A stretch of 64,000 nucleotides of DNA from Simplicispira lacusdiani (GTDB lineage: Bacteria; Pseudomonadota; Gammaproteobacteria; Burkholderiales; Burkholderiaceae_C): contig NZ_QXGR01000007.1 of the NCBI RefSeq assembly GCF_003604195.1, positions 62,001 to 126,000 on the forward strand, given 5' to 3'. The notes beneath the pieces are model-generated. The model searched no databases. It had not been told where the DNA came from and worked only from the letters and a program-made list of their open reading frames with translations. A program made the position numbers and the translations under genes. The first letter of the stretch is position 1. Each line of letters opens with the position of its first letter. This document shows positions 16,587-27,203 of this stretch, piece by piece.

Positions 16587-19436
16587 ATGTCTGAATCGAC
16601 GCCCAAGAACGCCCCGGCGAGCGCCTACCGCGCCACGCTGAACATGCCCGACACCCCCTTCCCGATGCGCGGCGACCTGCCCAAGCGCGAACCTGGCTGG
16701 GCCAAGGAATGGGACGAGAAAGGCATCTACAAGAAGCTGCGCGACGCGCGCTGCGGTGCCCCGAAGTTCATCCTGCACGACGGCCCGCCCTACGCCAACG
16801 GCCAGATCCACATCGGCCACGCGGTGAACAAGATCCTCAAGGACATGATCACCAAGGCGCGCCAGCTCGAAGGCTTTGACGCGCTCTACGTGCCCGGCTG
16901 GGACTGCCACGGCCTGCCGATTGAGAACGCCATCGAAAAGCTGCACGGCCGCAACCTGCCGCGCGACGAGATGCAGGCCAAGGGCCGCGCCTTCGCCACC
17001 GAGCAGATCGCGCAGCAGATGGAGGATTTCAAGCGCCTGGGCGTGCTCGGCGAATGGGACAACCCCTACAAGACCATGAACTACGCGAGCGAGGCGGGCG
17101 AACTGCGCGCCCTCAAGCGCGTGATGGAGCGTGGCTACGTGTACCGCGGCCTCAAGCCCGTGTACTGGTGCTTCGACTGCGGATCGTCGCTGGCCGAATT
17201 TGAAATCGAATACCAGGACAAGAAGAGCCAGACGTTGGACGTGGCCTTCAAGGCGCACAACCCGGCCCAGCTCGCCGCCGCCTTCGGCCTGGCACGGCTG
17301 GAGAAGGACGCCTTCGCCGTCATCTGGACCACCACCGCCTGGACCATCCCCGCCAACCAGGCGCTCAACCTCAACCCCGAACTGCCCTACGCGCTGGTGG
17401 ACACGGAGCGCGGCCTGTACGTCATGGCCGCCACGCTGGTCGATGACTGCATGGCGCGCTGGGGCCTGACGGGCCAGATCCTGGCCGTGGCCCAGGGCGA
17501 GAAGCTCGCGGGCATCGAGTTCGAGCACCCGCTGCACGATGTGCACGAGGGCTACCGCCGCCTCTCGCCCGTGTACCTGGCCGACTACGCCACGGCCAGC
17601 GACGGCACGGGCATCGTGCACTCGTCGCCCGCCTACGGCGTGGAAGACTTCAACTCCTGCGTGGCGCATGGCCTGAAGTACGACGACATTCTCAACCCCG
17701 TGCTGGGCAACGGCCGCTACGACGAATCGCAGGCCCTGTTCGGCGGCATGAACATCTGGAAGGCCTGCCCCGTCATCATCGAGACGCTGCAGACCGCTGG
17801 CCGCCTGATGGGCACCACCACCATCACGCACAGCTACCCGCACTGCTGGCGCCACAAGACGCCCGTGATCTACCGCGCCGCCGCCCAGTGGTTCGTGCGC
17901 ATGGACGAGGGCGAGGGCGTGTTCACCAAGGACAAAGCCCCCGGCACGCTGCGCCAGACGGCCCTGGCCGCCATCGAGCAGACGAGCTTCTACCCCGAAA
18001 ACGGCAAGGCCCGCCTGCGCGACATGATCGCCGGCCGACCCGACTGGTGCATCTCGCGCCAGCGCAGCTGGGGCGTGCCCCTGCCCTTCTTCCTGCACAA
18101 GGATTCGGGCGAGCTGCACCCGCGCACCATGGAAATCATCGACCAGGCCGCAGCCATCGTCGAACAGGGCGGCATCGAGGCCTGGAGCCGCGTGACGCCC
18201 GAAGAAATCCTGGGTGCGCAGGACGCCGAGCACTACACCAAGAGCACCGACATCCTGGAGGTGTGGTTCGACTCCGGCTCCACCTTCTGGCACGTGATGC
18301 GCGGCACGCACGCCGGCATGCACCACGACAGCGGCCCCGAGGCCGACCTGTACCTCGAAGGCCATGACCAGCACCGCGGCTGGTTCCACAGCTCGCTGCT
18401 GCTGGCCAGCGCCATCTTCGGCCGCGCGCCCTACCGCGGCCTGCTCACGCACGGCTTCACGGTGGACGGCCAGGGCAAGAAGATGAGCAAGTCGCTCGGC
18501 AACACCGTCTCGCCGCAGGAGGTGAGCGGCAAGCTGGGCGCCGAGATCATCCGCCTGTGGTGCGCCTCCACCGACTACTCGGGCGACCTAGCCATCGACG
18601 ACAAGATCCTCGCGCGCGTGGTGGACGCCTACCGCCGCATCCGCAACACGCTGCGCTTCCTGCTGGCCAACGTGAGCGACTTCGATCCCGCCCAGGACGC
18701 CGTGCCGTTCGACCAGATGCTGGAGATCGACCGCTACGCGCTCACGCGCGCCGCGCAGTTCCAACAGGAGGTGCTGGCGCACTACAAGGTGTATGAATTC
18801 CACCCCGTGGTGGCCAAGCTGCAGCTCTACTGCTCGGAAGACCTCGGCGGCTTCTACCTCGACGTGCTGAAAGACCGCCTCTACACCACGGCCCCCAAGA
18901 GCCTGGCGCGCCGCAGCGCGCAGACGGCGCTGCACCAGATCACGCACGCCATGCTGCGCTGGATGGCGCCCTTCCTCTCGTTCACGGCCGAAGAGGCCTG
19001 GAAGGTGTTCGGCCGTTCCGAGTCCATCTTCATGGAAACCTACGGCACCATCCCCACGGGCGACGAGGGGCTGCAGGCCAAATGGGAGCGCCTGCGCGCC
19101 ATCCGCGACCTGGTGAACAAGGAGATCGAGGGCGTGCGCGCCGCCGGCCAGGTGGGCTCGTCGCTGCAGGCCTGCGTGGCGCTGACCGCCGCGCCCGAGG
19201 ACCACGCGCTGCTCGCCAGCCTGGGCGATGACCTGAAGTTCGTCTTCATCACATCCACTATCGAATTGATAGCCGGTGACGACCTACAGATAAGCGTCAC
19301 GGCCAGTTCCGATGCCAAATGCGAACGCTGCTGGCACTACCGCGCCGACGTGGGCCACGACACGGCACACCCCACGCTGTGCGGCCGCTGCACCAGCAAC
19401 CTGTACGGCGCCGGTGAAAACCGGGCCTGCGCCTGA
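16587..19436 (+). CDS. ileS: Isoleucine--tRNA ligase
   Basis: 949 aa class I synthetase charging tRNA-Ile. HIGH motif in [21 protein letters not shown] in [16 protein letters not shown], and the C-terminal zinc finger [14 protein letters not shown] ... LCGRCTSNL are all present, so it is the usual bacterial IleRS with full editing domain. A small AT-rich patch ([13 protein letters not shown], ~19250-19278) resembles the short in-frame repeat family and lies in a variable region just before the zinc finger. The stop codon directly abuts the lspA start. Confidence 0.97.
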   Translation: MSESTPKNAPASAYRATLNMPDTPFPMRGDLPKREPGWAKEWDEKGIYKKLRDARCGAPKFILHDGPPYANGQIHIGHAVNKILKDMITKARQLEGFDALYVPGWDCHGLPIENAIEKLHGRNLPRDEMQAKGRAFATEQIAQQMEDFKRLGVLGEWDNPYKTMNYASEAGELRALKRVMERGYVYRGLKPVYWCFDCGSSLAEFEIEYQDKKSQTLDVAFKAHNPAQLAAAFGLARLEKDAFAVIWTTTAWTIPANQALNLNPELPYALVDTERGLYVMAATLVDDCMARWGLTGQILAVAQGEKLAGIEFEHPLHDVHEGYRRLSPVYLADYATASDGTGIVHSSPAYGVEDFNSCVAHGLKYDDILNPVLGNGRYDESQALFGGMNIWKACPVIIETLQTAGRLMGTTTITHSYPHCWRHKTPVIYRAAAQWFVRMDEGEGVFTKDKAPGTLRQTALAAIEQTSFYPENGKARLRDMIAGRPDWCISRQRSWGVPLPFFLHKDSGELHPRTMEIIDQAAAIVEQGGIEAWSRVTPEEILGAQDAEHYTKSTDILEVWFDSGSTFWHVMRGTHAGMHHDSGPEADLYLEGHDQHRGWFHSSLLLASAIFGRAPYRGLLTHGFTVDGQGKKMSKSLGNTVSPQEVSGKLGAEIIRLWCASTDYSGDLAIDDKILARVVDAYRRIRNTLRFLLANVSDFDPAQDAVPFDQMLEIDRYALTRAAQFQQEVLAHYKVYEFHPVVAKLQLYCSEDLGGFYLDVLKDRLYTTAPKSLARRSAQTALHQITHAMLRWMAPFLSFTAEEAWKVFGRSESIFMETYGTIPTGDEGLQAKWERLRAIRDLVNKEIEGVRAAGQVGSSLQACVALTAAPEDHALLASLGDDLKFVFITSTIELIAGDDLQISVTASSDAKCERCWHYRADVGHDTAHPTLCGRCTSNLYGAGENRACA

Positions 19437-19955
19437 GTGGCCCGCGCCGCGGCGGGCGGCCGCGCCAGCCTGTGGCCCTGGCTGGCGTGGGCGCTGGTGA
19501 TCCTGATCGCCGACCAGTTCACCAAGACGCTTATCCTGGGCTACTACCAGCTCGGTGACAGCACCTACGTCACCAGCTTCTTCAACATCGTGCGCGCGCA
19601 CAACACGGGCGCGGCCTTTTCCTTCCTGGCCACGGCCGGGGGCTGGCAACGCTGGTTTTTCACGGGCATCGGCGTGGCGGCCACGCTGTTCATCGTCTGG
19701 CAGCTGCGCCAGCACCCGGAGCAGAAGCTGTTCGCGTTTTCGCTCGCCAGCATCCTCGGCGGCGCGGTGGGCAACGTGGTGGACCGGCTGCTGCACGGCT
19801 ACGTGGTGGACTTCCTGGATTTCCACTGGGCCTTCCTGTCCGGCATGTTCCATGGCGGGCATTTCCCGGCCTTCAACATCGCCGACGCGGGCATCAGCGT
19901 GGGCGCGGCCTGCCTGATCCTGGACGAGCTGCTCCGAGTCCGGAAATCCTCTTGA
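19437..19955 (+). CDS. lspA: Prolipoprotein signal peptidase II
   Basis: 172 aa inner-membrane aspartyl protease that removes signal peptides from diacylated prolipoproteins. Four membrane helices are visible. Catalytic Asp motifs: [19 protein letters not shown] and [12 protein letters not shown]. The start is GTG, immediately after the ileS TGA with no gap, so translational coupling with ileS is likely. ileS-lspA linkage is conserved across proteobacteria. Confidence 0.95.
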   Translation: MARAAAGGRASLWPWLAWALVILIADQFTKTLILGYYQLGDSTYVTSFFNIVRAHNTGAAFSFLATAGGWQRWFFTGIGVAATLFIVWQLRQHPEQKLFAFSLASILGGAVGNVVDRLLHGYVVDFLDFHWAFLSGMFHGGHFPAFNIADAGISVGAACLILDELLRVRKSS

Positions 19956-19977
19956 TCGACGGCGCACCGCCGTGATG

Positions 19978-20136
19978 GCGTTGGGCGCTTCCCACGACAC
20001 CTGCAACCAGCACGGCCCAGGCCGGCGGCCACCGTGCAAGGGCCGCCAGCATTCCCACATGCGGGCACCGGTGGCGTCCCCCTGCCCGCATCGCGCAGAG
20101 ATGCAAGAGCGGGGGGAAGGCGCAAAGCGCCTCAGG
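19978..20136 (-). repeat. 3'-end intergenic repeat, copy 1
   Basis: Read on the minus strand it runs CCTGAGGCGCTTTGCGCCTT, CCCCCCGCTC, GCGATGCGGGCAGGGGGACG, GGCGGCCCTTGCACGGTGGC, CGCCGGCCTGGGCCGTGC. The same modules in the same order occur at 40861, 50496 and 54206. It lies between convergent lspA and tsaD and supplies the tsaD stop codon. It contains the stem GGCGC-TTT-GCGCC followed by pyrimidines. Confidence 0.8.
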
Positions 20137-21193
20137 AGGGTGTTCCACCTATGGCGTTCAACGGCCAGCGCGGCTTGACGTCGAAGGCATAGTCACAGTT
20201 GGCCTGCTGCTGGCCCGACTGCAGGCGCATGGCCGCAGCCATGGCGATCATGGCGCCGTTGTCGGTGCACAGGTGCAGTTCGGGGTAGTGCACGCGCACG
20301 CGGCGCTTGGCGCAGGCAGCGTCGAGCTGCTCGCGCAGCAGCCGGTTGGCGCCCACGCCGCCGGCCACCACGATGCGCTGCAGGCCGGTTTCCTGCAGCG
20401 CCGTGAGCGATTTTTTCACCAGCACCTCGACAATGGCCGCCTGCGTGCTCGCGGCCAGGTCGGCCTTGCGCGCCTCCAGGTCGCTGCCCAGCTTGCGCGC
20501 CTGCGTCAGCACCGCTGTTTTCAGCCCGGCGAACGAAAAATCGAGGTTGCCGCTGTGCAGCAGCGGACGCGGCAGCTTGAACGCCGCCGGGTCGCCCTGC
20601 TGGGCCAAACGAGAGAGCGCCGGGCCGCCGGGATAGCCCAGGCCCATGAGCTTGGCCGATTTGTCGAAGGCCTCGCCCGCCGCGTCGTCAATGGTTTCGC
20701 CCAGCAACTCGTAGCGGCCCACGCCGTCCACCCGCATGAGCTGGGTGTGGCCGCCGGACACCAGCAAGGCAACAAACGGAAATTCCGGCGGATCAGCGCT
20801 GAGGAACGGCGACAGCAGGTGCCCTTCGAGGTGGTGCACGCCCAGCACCGGCTTGCCCAGCGCCGCGCCCAGGGCACAGGCCACGCCCGCGCCCACCAGC
20901 AGCGCGCCGGCCAGGCCCGGGCCGCGCGTGAAGGCCACCACGTCCACCTCGGCCAGTTCGCGCCCCGCCTCGGCCAGCACGGCCGTGGTCAGCGGCAGCA
21001 CGCGGCGAATGTGGTCGCGGCTGGCGAGTTCTGGCACCACGCCGCCATAGGCCTGGTGCATCTCGATCTGGCTGTGCAGCGCGTGCGCCAGCAGCGTGGG
21101 CACGGCGCTGCCCTGCGAGCGCACCAGCGCCACGCCGGTTTCGTCGCACGAGGATTCGATGCCCAGCACCAACAGGTTTTTCTGCACTTCCAT
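20132..21193 (-). CDS. tsaD: tRNA N6-adenosine threonylcarbamoyltransferase
   Basis: 353 aa ASKHA-fold enzyme that transfers the threonylcarbamoyl group to A37 of ANN-decoding tRNAs. Signatures: [17 protein letters not shown], the substrate loop [13 protein letters not shown], metal-binding [10 protein letters not shown], and [15 protein letters not shown] 21193 is chosen over an upstream in-frame ATG because conservation begins there. A TACACT hexamer lies 9 bases upstream. The last residues (GTPS-stop) are encoded by the edge of the dispersed 3'-end repeat, so the C-terminus has been remodelled. A YciO/Sua5-like protein is also in this window (54379) but not linked. Confidence 0.95.
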   Translation of the reverse strand: MEVQKNLLVLGIESSCDETGVALVRSQGSAVPTLLAHALHSQIEMHQAYGGVVPELASRDHIRRVLPLTTAVLAEAGRELAEVDVVAFTRGPGLAGALLVGAGVACALGAALGKPVLGVHHLEGHLLSPFLSADPPEFPFVALLVSGGHTQLMRVDGVGRYELLGETIDDAAGEAFDKSAKLMGLGYPGGPALSRLAQQGDPAAFKLPRPLLHSGNLDFSFAGLKTAVLTQARKLGSDLEARKADLAASTQAAIVEVLVKKSLTALQETGLQRIVVAGGVGANRLLREQLDAACAKRRVRVHYPELHLCTDNGAMIAMAAAMRLQSGQQQANCDYAFDVKPRWPLNAIGGTPS

Positions 21194-21259
21194 GGTGGCG
21201 CAAGTGTAGGGCTTGCGCCCCATCCTCAAGGATGAAAGGGTTGGGTCGCCGAAGACATG

Positions 21260-22930
21260 TCAGTGCTGCGGCAGGGCCTTCTGGCCTGCGCCCTGCAGCC
21301 GCGCCGGCGCCGGTGCCCGGGCCTCTGCGCGGGGAGTGGCCGGCACCTGCAGGCTGCTGCCCTGCTGCAAGCGGAACGATGCCGCCAGGCTGGCCAGTTG
21401 GCGCGCCTGCTCCTGCAGCGCGCCGGATGCCGCCGAGGTTTCCTCGACCAGCGCCGCGTTCTGCTGCGTCACGCCGTCCAGGTGCGCCACGGCCTGGTTG
21501 ATCTGGCCCAGGCCCATGGACTGCTCGCGGCTGGCCGAGGCGATCTCGTCCACGATGTCGGCCACGCGCTGGATGCCGGCCACGATTTCCTGCATGGTAG
21601 AGCCCGCCTGGGCCACCTGCTCGCTGCCGACCTCGACCTTGGCGACCGAGTCCGAAATCAGCGCCTTCACTTCCTTGGCCGCCTCCGCTGAACGACCCGC
21701 CAGGCTGCGCACCTCGCTCGCCACCACGGCAAAGCCCCGGCCCTGCTCGCCGGCACGGGCCGCTTCCACGGCGGCGTTCAGCGCCAGGATGTTGGTCTGG
21801 AAGGCGATGCCGTCGATCACGCCGATGATGTCCACGATCTTGCGCGACGAGGTGTTGATGGCTTCCATGGTGTCCACCACCTGCGCCACCACGGTGCCGC
21901 CGCGCTGCGCCACGCCGGTGGCCGATGCGGCAAGCTGGCTGGCCTGCGCGGCGCTGTCGGCGTTCTGCTGCACGGTGCCCGAGAGCTGCTCGGTGGCCGA
22001 CGCCGTCTGCTCCAGCGCGCTGGCCTGCTGTTCGGTGCGCGAGGACAGGTCCTGCGTGCCCGCCGCCACCTGCGTGGAGGCGCCGGCGATGGTCTCTGCG
22101 CCATGGTGCACCTGCCCGATCACATGGTGGAGGTTGCCGCGCATGGTTTCCATCTGCGCCAGCATGGCGCCGATCTCGTCCTTGCCCTGGAATTCGATGC
22201 GCTGCGTCAGGTCGCTGGACGCGATGGCGGCGGCGGCGGCATTGGCGCTGCGGAAGCCCGTGACCATGCGCGCGAGCAGCAGCAGCCCCAGCAAAGAGGC
22301 CGGCAGGCCGAGCAGGAAGGTGGCCAGGGCGAACACCACCAGGCCGATTTCGTAGCGCTGCTGCGCGCCCTGGTAGGCCGCATCCGCGCGCCGCACCTGG
22401 TGCTCCCGGAAGGCCGTCATCGCCTTGACGACGGCTTCCCCCTCGGTGCGGCCCGCCGCCAGGAAGGCGGCCATGGTCTCGGGGCTGAAGTCGCCCTTCT
22501 GGATGGACGCGGCCACCAGGTCGAGCTTGTCGCGCCACGCCTTGCAGCTGGCCAGCGCCGTATCGAACAGCTTTCGCTCCTCAGTGTCCGTGACGCCTTT
22601 CTCCAGCCCTTTCTGGAGCGCGTCGGCCTTGGCCTGGTTGGCCGCGATGGCCTCCAGGTGCATGGTGGTGGGGTGGCCGTGGATGCTGGCCAGCGCGCTT
22701 TCAGGGGCATGCTGGAAGGCCAGCAGCACCTGCAGGCGGTTCTGGACCGTCAGTTCGATGGACTGGTCGGCCATCAGGGCCCGGTGCATGGCTTCGTCAT
22801 GCACGGTCTTGAGACTGTCGCGCGCGGACGACAGTCCCCAGAAGCTGACCCCGATCACCACAGCCCCCGACAGCCAGAACGAACAAAGAACGATGACGAA
22901 ACGCTGGGTGATCCGCAGGTTGTTCAGCAT
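21260..22930 (-). CDS. Methyl-accepting chemotaxis protein
   Basis: 556 aa. TM1 ([20 protein letters not shown]) and a second helix ([20 protein letters not shown]) bracket a ~160-residue periplasmic four-helix-bundle-type sensor. A HAMP domain and a full signalling hairpin follow, with the conserved tip [20 protein letters not shown] and [20 protein letters not shown]. There is no C-terminal NWETF-type pentapeptide, so adaptation must rely on other receptors. Ligand unknown; the periplasmic part has no obvious family signature. It is divergent from hpnD. Confidence 0.92.
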   Translation of the reverse strand: MLNNLRITQRFVIVLCSFWLSGAVVIGVSFWGLSSARDSLKTVHDEAMHRALMADQSIELTVQNRLQVLLAFQHAPESALASIHGHPTTMHLEAIAANQAKADALQKGLEKGVTDTEERKLFDTALASCKAWRDKLDLVAASIQKGDFSPETMAAFLAAGRTEGEAVVKAMTAFREHQVRRADAAYQGAQQRYEIGLVVFALATFLLGLPASLLGLLLLARMVTGFRSANAAAAAIASSDLTQRIEFQGKDEIGAMLAQMETMRGNLHHVIGQVHHGAETIAGASTQVAAGTQDLSSRTEQQASALEQTASATEQLSGTVQQNADSAAQASQLAASATGVAQRGGTVVAQVVDTMEAINTSSRKIVDIIGVIDGIAFQTNILALNAAVEAARAGEQGRGFAVVASEVRSLAGRSAEAAKEVKALISDSVAKVEVGSEQVAQAGSTMQEIVAGIQRVADIVDEIASASREQSMGLGQINQAVAHLDGVTQQNAALVEETSAASGALQEQARQLASLAASFRLQQGSSLQVPATPRAEARAPAPARLQGAGQKALPQH

Positions 22931-23051
22931 GAACGCTTTCGATTGGTTACAAGCCTGAAATCATAGCGCCCGCGTTTACCCGAATACGGGCACCAGAGTG
23001 CGGCACTCGGACTCTCTGGCAGAACCCGTGGCATGGAACGAGCACCCGGCA

Positions 23052-23060
23052 TGGGACAAT
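23052..23060 (+). promoter_or_regulatory. Extended -10 element, probable leaderless promoter of hpnD
   Basis: TGG-GACAAT, then eight bases (CGCCCCCC) and the ATG at 23069. No Shine-Dalgarno separates them. The same TGn-NACAAT arrangement precedes the genes starting at 8172, 47796 and 55062. Confidence 0.4.
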
Positions 23061-23068
23061 CGCCCCCC

Positions 23069-23908
23069 ATGAATCCGGAACAGTATGTCCAGCAAAAAGC
23101 CGCCGCCTCGGGCAGCAGCTTCTATTACGCCTTCCTGTTCCTGCCCCGCCCCCGGCGCGCGGCCATCACGGCCTTCTATGGCTTCTGCCGCGAGGTGGAC
23201 GATGTGGTCGACGAGGTGACCGACCCGGGCGTGGCCCAGAGCAAGCTCGCCTGGTGGCAGGGCGAGGTGGCCCAGTCGTTCAAGGGCAAGCCCACGCACC
23301 CCGTGATGCAGGCGTTGATGCCGCACACCGCCACCTACGGCATCGAGCCGCGCCACCTGCTGGCCGTCATCGAAGGCTGCCAGATGGACCTGGAACAGAC
23401 CCGCTACCTCGACTACCCCGGCCTGCAGCGCTACTGCCACCTCGTGGCCGGCGTGGTGGGCGAGGTGGCCGCGCGCATCTTCGGCCAGACCAGCCCGGCC
23501 ACCACCGAGTACGCGCACCGCCTCGGCCAGGCGCTGCAGATGACCAACATCATCCGCGACGTGGGCGAGGACGCCATGCGCGGCCGCATCTACCTGCCGG
23601 TGAACGAACTGCAGCAGTTCGACGTGAAAGCGCACGAGATCCTCAAGCGCCAGTATTCCGAGCGCTTCACGGCGCTCATGCGCTTCCAGGCCGAGCGCGC
23701 GCACCGGCTGTACGACGAAGCGCTGGCGCTGCTGCCCGCCACCGACCGGCGCGCGCAGAAACCCGGCCTGATGATGGCCAGCATCTACCGCACGCTGCTG
23801 CGCGAGATCGAGCGCGACCACTTCCAGGTGCTGCACCAGCGCATCAGCCTCACGCCGCTGCGCAAGTTCTGGCTGGCCTGGAAGATGCAGGCCCTGGGCC
23901 GCATGTAA
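23069..23908 (+). CDS. hpnD: Presqualene diphosphate synthase HpnD
   Basis: 279 aa squalene/phytoene synthase family enzyme condensing two farnesyl diphosphates. Both Asp-rich metal-binding motifs are visible: FYGFCREVDDVVDEV and IRDVGEDAMRGRIYLP. GSSFYYAFLFLP at the N-terminus is typical of HpnD. The start at 23069 is 6-9 bases downstream of a -10-like hexamer; an upstream in-frame ATG at 23033 precedes the hexamer and is unlikely. hpnE follows after 7 bases. hpnC, which acts between HpnD and HpnE in the known bacterial squalene route, is not in the window. Confidence 0.88.
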   Translation: MNPEQYVQQKAAASGSSFYYAFLFLPRPRRAAITAFYGFCREVDDVVDEVTDPGVAQSKLAWWQGEVAQSFKGKPTHPVMQALMPHTATYGIEPRHLLAVIEGCQMDLEQTRYLDYPGLQRYCHLVAGVVGEVAARIFGQTSPATTEYAHRLGQALQMTNIIRDVGEDAMRGRIYLPVNELQQFDVKAHEILKRQYSERFTALMRFQAERAHRLYDEALALLPATDRRAQKPGLMMASIYRTLLREIERDHFQVLHQRISLTPLRKFWLAWKMQALGRM

Positions 23909-23915
23909 GCCTCCC

Positions 23916-25226
23916 ATGAAGATCGCCATCCTTGGTGCCGGCTGGGCCGGCATGGCCGCTGCCATGGCCGCCGTGCAGGCCGGCCACGAAACCACCGTGT
24001 TCGAGGCCGCGCGCACGGTCGGCGGGCGCGCGCGCGGCCTGCAAGCCACGGCCCCCGGCGGCACGCCGCTCACGCTGGACAACGGCCAGCACATCCTCAT
24101 CGGCGCCTACACCGAATCGCTGCGCCTCATGCGCCTGGTGGGCGTGGACCTGGACGCCGCCCTGCTGCGCCGCCCGCTGGTGCTGCGCTTTCCCGACGGC
24201 AACGGCCTGCGCCTGCCCGACCTGCCTCCGCCTTGGGATGCCGTGCTCGGCATCGCCCGCGCGCGCGGCTGGTCTTGGAGCGAGCGGCTGGCGCTGCTGC
24301 GCACGGCCCATGCCTGGCAGCGCGCGGGCTTTGCCTGCGCGCCGCAGGACACGGTGGCCGACCTGTGCGCGGCGCTGCCGCAGCGGCTGCAGGACGGCTT
24401 CATCGACCCGCTGTGCGTGGCCGCGCTCAACACCCCCGCGCCACAGGCCAGCGGCCAGGTGTTCCTGCGCGTGCTGCAGGACAGCCTGTTCAGCGGGCGC
24501 GGCGGCTCGCACCTGCTGCTGCCGCGCGTCCACCTCGGTGAACTCTTCCCCGAACCCGCGGCGCGCTGGCTGCAGGCCCAGGGCGCCACGGTACGCACCG
24601 GCCAGCGCGCGCTGGCTCTCACGGCCGCGCCAGGGCCGGCCTGGCTGGTCGACGGCGAGCCCTTCGACGCCGTGCTGCTGGCCACGCCGAGCACCGAGGC
24701 GGCACGGCTGGTCTCGCTGTGCGCGCAGACCGCGCCCTACGCCCTCACGGTGCAGATGTGCGACTGGGCCGCCAGCGCCCAGGCCCTGCGCTTCGAGGCC
24801 ATCACCACGGTGTATGCCCAGGGCACGCCCCACGCCGACGGCCGGCTGCTGCCCGAGCCCATGCTGGCGCTGCATGGCGGCGACCAGCAGCCCGCGCAGT
24901 TCGTGTTCGACCGGGGCCAGCTCGGCGGACCGCCCGGCCTGATCGCCTTCGTGGCCAGCGCCAGCCAGGGCGAACGCGCCCAGGTCGAGCGCCAGATCCT
25001 GGAGCAGGCGCGGCGGCAACTGGGCCTGGCCGGTCTGCAGACGGTGCAGACCGTGGTGGAGAAACGCGCCACCTTCGCCTGCACCCCGGGCCTGCGGCGC
25101 CCCGGCGCCGCCATCGCGCCCGGTCTGTGGGCCTGCGGCGACTACATCGACGGGCCCTACCCCGCCACGCTGGAGGGCGCGGTGCGCAGCGGCACGGCGG
25201 CGGCGCGGGCCGCGACCACCGGCTGA
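23916..25226 (+). CDS. hpnE: Hydroxysqualene dehydroxylase HpnE
   Basis: 436 aa FAD-dependent amine-oxidase-fold enzyme. The dinucleotide-binding motif MKIAILGAGWAGMAAAMA is at the very N-terminus, followed by VFEAARTVGGRARGL and the family-typical LDNGQHILIGAYTESLRLM. The C-terminal FAD contact GLWACGDYIDGPYPATLEGA is intact. HpnE reduces hydroxysqualene to squalene, precursor of hopanoids. It lies 7 bases downstream of hpnD and is surely co-transcribed. An isolated hpnDE pair could in principle feed another C30 product. Confidence 0.88.
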   Translation: MKIAILGAGWAGMAAAMAAVQAGHETTVFEAARTVGGRARGLQATAPGGTPLTLDNGQHILIGAYTESLRLMRLVGVDLDAALLRRPLVLRFPDGNGLRLPDLPPPWDAVLGIARARGWSWSERLALLRTAHAWQRAGFACAPQDTVADLCAALPQRLQDGFIDPLCVAALNTPAPQASGQVFLRVLQDSLFSGRGGSHLLLPRVHLGELFPEPAARWLQAQGATVRTGQRALALTAAPGPAWLVDGEPFDAVLLATPSTEAARLVSLCAQTAPYALTVQMCDWAASAQALRFEAITTVYAQGTPHADGRLLPEPMLALHGGDQQPAQFVFDRGQLGGPPGLIAFVASASQGERAQVERQILEQARRQLGLAGLQTVQTVVEKRATFACTPGLRRPGAAIAPGLWACGDYIDGPYPATLEGAVRSGTAAARAATTG

Positions 25227-25320
25227 CCCGCTTCCAGGCCCACCACGGCGCGCCGCCACCGGCCGCCGGCACGCGCCTCGACCATTCTGGAAGGCCCGGG
25301 CCGCGCGCCTTCCTGCCTGG

Positions 25321-26139
25321 TCACAGGCCCCACCAGTCCGCCAGCACCAGCGTCGCCTCGGGCGTGAACAGCCCCTGCGCCACCCACTCGCGCACCGTCC
25401 CGGACGGCAGGCGCTCGAAGCGCGCCACCTCGCCGTCCTGGTTGTGCGGCACCCGGCCCTCGGGCACGACGGCATGGAACCAGTCGATGCGCTCGCGCAT
25501 ATAGCCCACGCCCCCGCCTTCGCGGCTGGGGCACTCGAAATCGATATGCCCGCCTCGCACCACGTCCACGAGGGTGGACATGCGCAGGCCGGCCTCCTCC
25601 CAGGTTTCGCGCTTGAGCGCCTGCTCCAGCGTGTCGGCGGCCGACACCATGCCGCCCATCAGCGTGTCCCACTGGCCAGGGTGGTGGGGCTTGTCGAAGG
25701 CACGCTGCTGGACCCACATGCCGCCATCGGACGCCAGGCCCACGAGGTGCACGGCCCGCGTGGCAATGCCCAGCACGCGCACCAGGCCGCGCTCGATGGT
25801 GCCCAGGCGCTGGCCCTGCGCGGTGCACACGGCCAGTTGTTCGCCGCGCCACGGACCGCAGTGGCCCAGTGCGCGCAAGGCCCGCGCGAGCGCGTCGAAC
25901 GCCGCCGTCAGCTCGCCGGGCTGGGCCTCCAGGCACCAGGCGGGCGAGGCGAATCGCTCCTGAATTGATAGCTTATAGCGCGCATCCAGCAAGCCATGGA
26001 GGACGATTTCATCCAAAATCCCAGGCTCCACCGAACCCACCTCGTAGCCGTCGGCGAGCAGTGGCAGCCGCGCGCGGCGCGGCGGCTGGCGCGCGTCGGC
26101 GCGGGCACGCGCCAACCAGTCAGGCAGGGTCGCGTTCAC
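25321..26139 (-). CDS. Nudix hydrolase with N-terminal DUF4743 domain
   Basis: 272 aa. The N-terminal ~120 residues match the DUF4743 region seen in TNR3-like Nudix proteins; the rest is a Nudix domain. The Nudix box reads GMVSAADTLEQALKRETWEE plus AGL: the consensus first Glu (G-x5-E) is Asp here, while RE-x-x-EE-x-G is intact. Family members act on thiamine-related or other nucleoside diphosphates; the substrate is not predictable. The GTG start overlaps the stop of the upstream quinone oxidoreductase by 4 bases (GTGA). Codons 52-60 (ARYKLSIQE) derive from a short AT-rich repeat-like stretch at ~25957-25985. Confidence 0.85.
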   Translation of the reverse strand: MNATLPDWLARARADARQPPRRARLPLLADGYEVGSVEPGILDEIVLHGLLDARYKLSIQERFASPAWCLEAQPGELTAAFDALARALRALGHCGPWRGEQLAVCTAQGQRLGTIERGLVRVLGIATRAVHLVGLASDGGMWVQQRAFDKPHHPGQWDTLMGGMVSAADTLEQALKRETWEEAGLRMSTLVDVVRGGHIDFECPSREGGGVGYMRERIDWFHAVVPEGRVPHNQDGEVARFERLPSGTVREWVAQGLFTPEATLVLADWWGL

Positions 26140-27119
26140 AGCGTGAGGATGGTCGAACCGGTGGTCTTGCGCGCTTCCAGGTCACGGTGTGCCTGCTGCA
26201 CCTCGGCGAGCGGGTAGCGCTGCGCGATGTGGATCTTCACCTGGCCGCTGGCCACCACGGCGAACAGTTCGTCGGCCATGGCCTGGGTGGATTCACGCGT
26301 GGCGATGTGGGTGAACAGCGTCTGGCGCGTGACATAAAGCGAGCCCTTGGCGCCCAGCGAACCCGGCGCGAACGGCGGCACGGGGCCCGAGGCGTTGCCG
26401 AAGCTGGCCATGAGGCCGAAGGGGCGCAGGCAATCGAGCGACTTGTCCCAGGTGTCCTTGCCCACCGAGTCGTACACCACCTTCACGCCCTTGCCCCCGG
26501 TGATCTCCTTCACGCGCGCGGCGAAGTCCTCGGTGTTGTAGTTGATGGCATGCGCCGCGCCGTTGTCGCGCACGAGCTGGCACTTGGCGTCGGACCCCGC
26601 CGTGCCGATGAGCCGCAGGCCCAGCGCCTTGGCCCATTGCGTGGCGATCAGGCCCACGCCGCCGGCGGCGGCATGGAACAGCACATGGTCGCCCGGCTGC
26701 AGGCCCTCGACGGGCAGCGTCTTCTTGAGCAGGTACTGCGCCGTGAGGCCCTTGAGCATCATGGCGGCGCCGGTCTCGAAGCTGATGGCGTCGGGCAGCT
26801 TGCACACGCACTTGGCGGGCATCACGCGCACCTCGCAGTAACTGCCGGGCGGCTGGCTGGCGTAGGCCGCGCGGTCGCCCGCCTTCAGGTGCGTGACCCC
26901 CTCGCCCACGGCCTCGACCACGCCCGCGCCCTCCATGCCGATGCCGGCGGGCATGGTGAGCGGGTACAGGCCGGTGCGGTGGTAGACGTCGATGAAGTTC
27001 AGCCCGATGGCGTGGTGGCGGATGCGGATCTCGCCCGGGCCGGGCTCGCCGACGGCCACGTCGACGATCTGGAGTTCTTCGGGGCCGCCATGCTGGCGGA
27101 TCTGGACGGCGAGGCTCAT
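26136..27119 (-). CDS. NADPH:quinone oxidoreductase (zeta-crystallin family)
   Basis: 327 aa zinc-independent medium-chain dehydrogenase/reductase. Seen: IRHHAIGLNFIDVYHRTGLY, GMEGAGVVEAVGEGV, the nucleotide-binding HAAAGGVGLIATQWAKALG and the C-terminal AHRDLEARKTTGSTILTL. It probably reduces quinones by one electron with NADPH in the cytosol. The ATG at 27119 follows AGGAGA; a much longer in-frame extension upstream overlaps the divergent exporter and is rejected. It is translationally coupled to the downstream Nudix gene, which suggests a housekeeping or redox-damage pair. Confidence 0.92.
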   Translation of the reverse strand: MSLAVQIRQHGGPEELQIVDVAVGEPGPGEIRIRHHAIGLNFIDVYHRTGLYPLTMPAGIGMEGAGVVEAVGEGVTHLKAGDRAAYASQPPGSYCEVRVMPAKCVCKLPDAISFETGAAMMLKGLTAQYLLKKTLPVEGLQPGDHVLFHAAAGGVGLIATQWAKALGLRLIGTAGSDAKCQLVRDNGAAHAINYNTEDFAARVKEITGGKGVKVVYDSVGKDTWDKSLDCLRPFGLMASFGNASGPVPPFAPGSLGAKGSLYVTRQTLFTHIATRESTQAMADELFAVVASGQVKIHIAQRYPLAEVQQAHRDLEARKTTGSTILTL

Positions 27120-27203
27120 GGAAATTCTCTCCTGCGGGAACGTTCGAAATAGCTTGCGCCATCCTGCCATGATTCTGCAAGCCTTGCCCGTTACAGTGCG
27201 GGG

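Noticed and set aside
15453..18452. 999-codon minus-strand frame opposite ileS
   Set aside because: Entirely antisense to ileS and ribF; His/Val/Gln-rich translation typical of GC-driven shadows.
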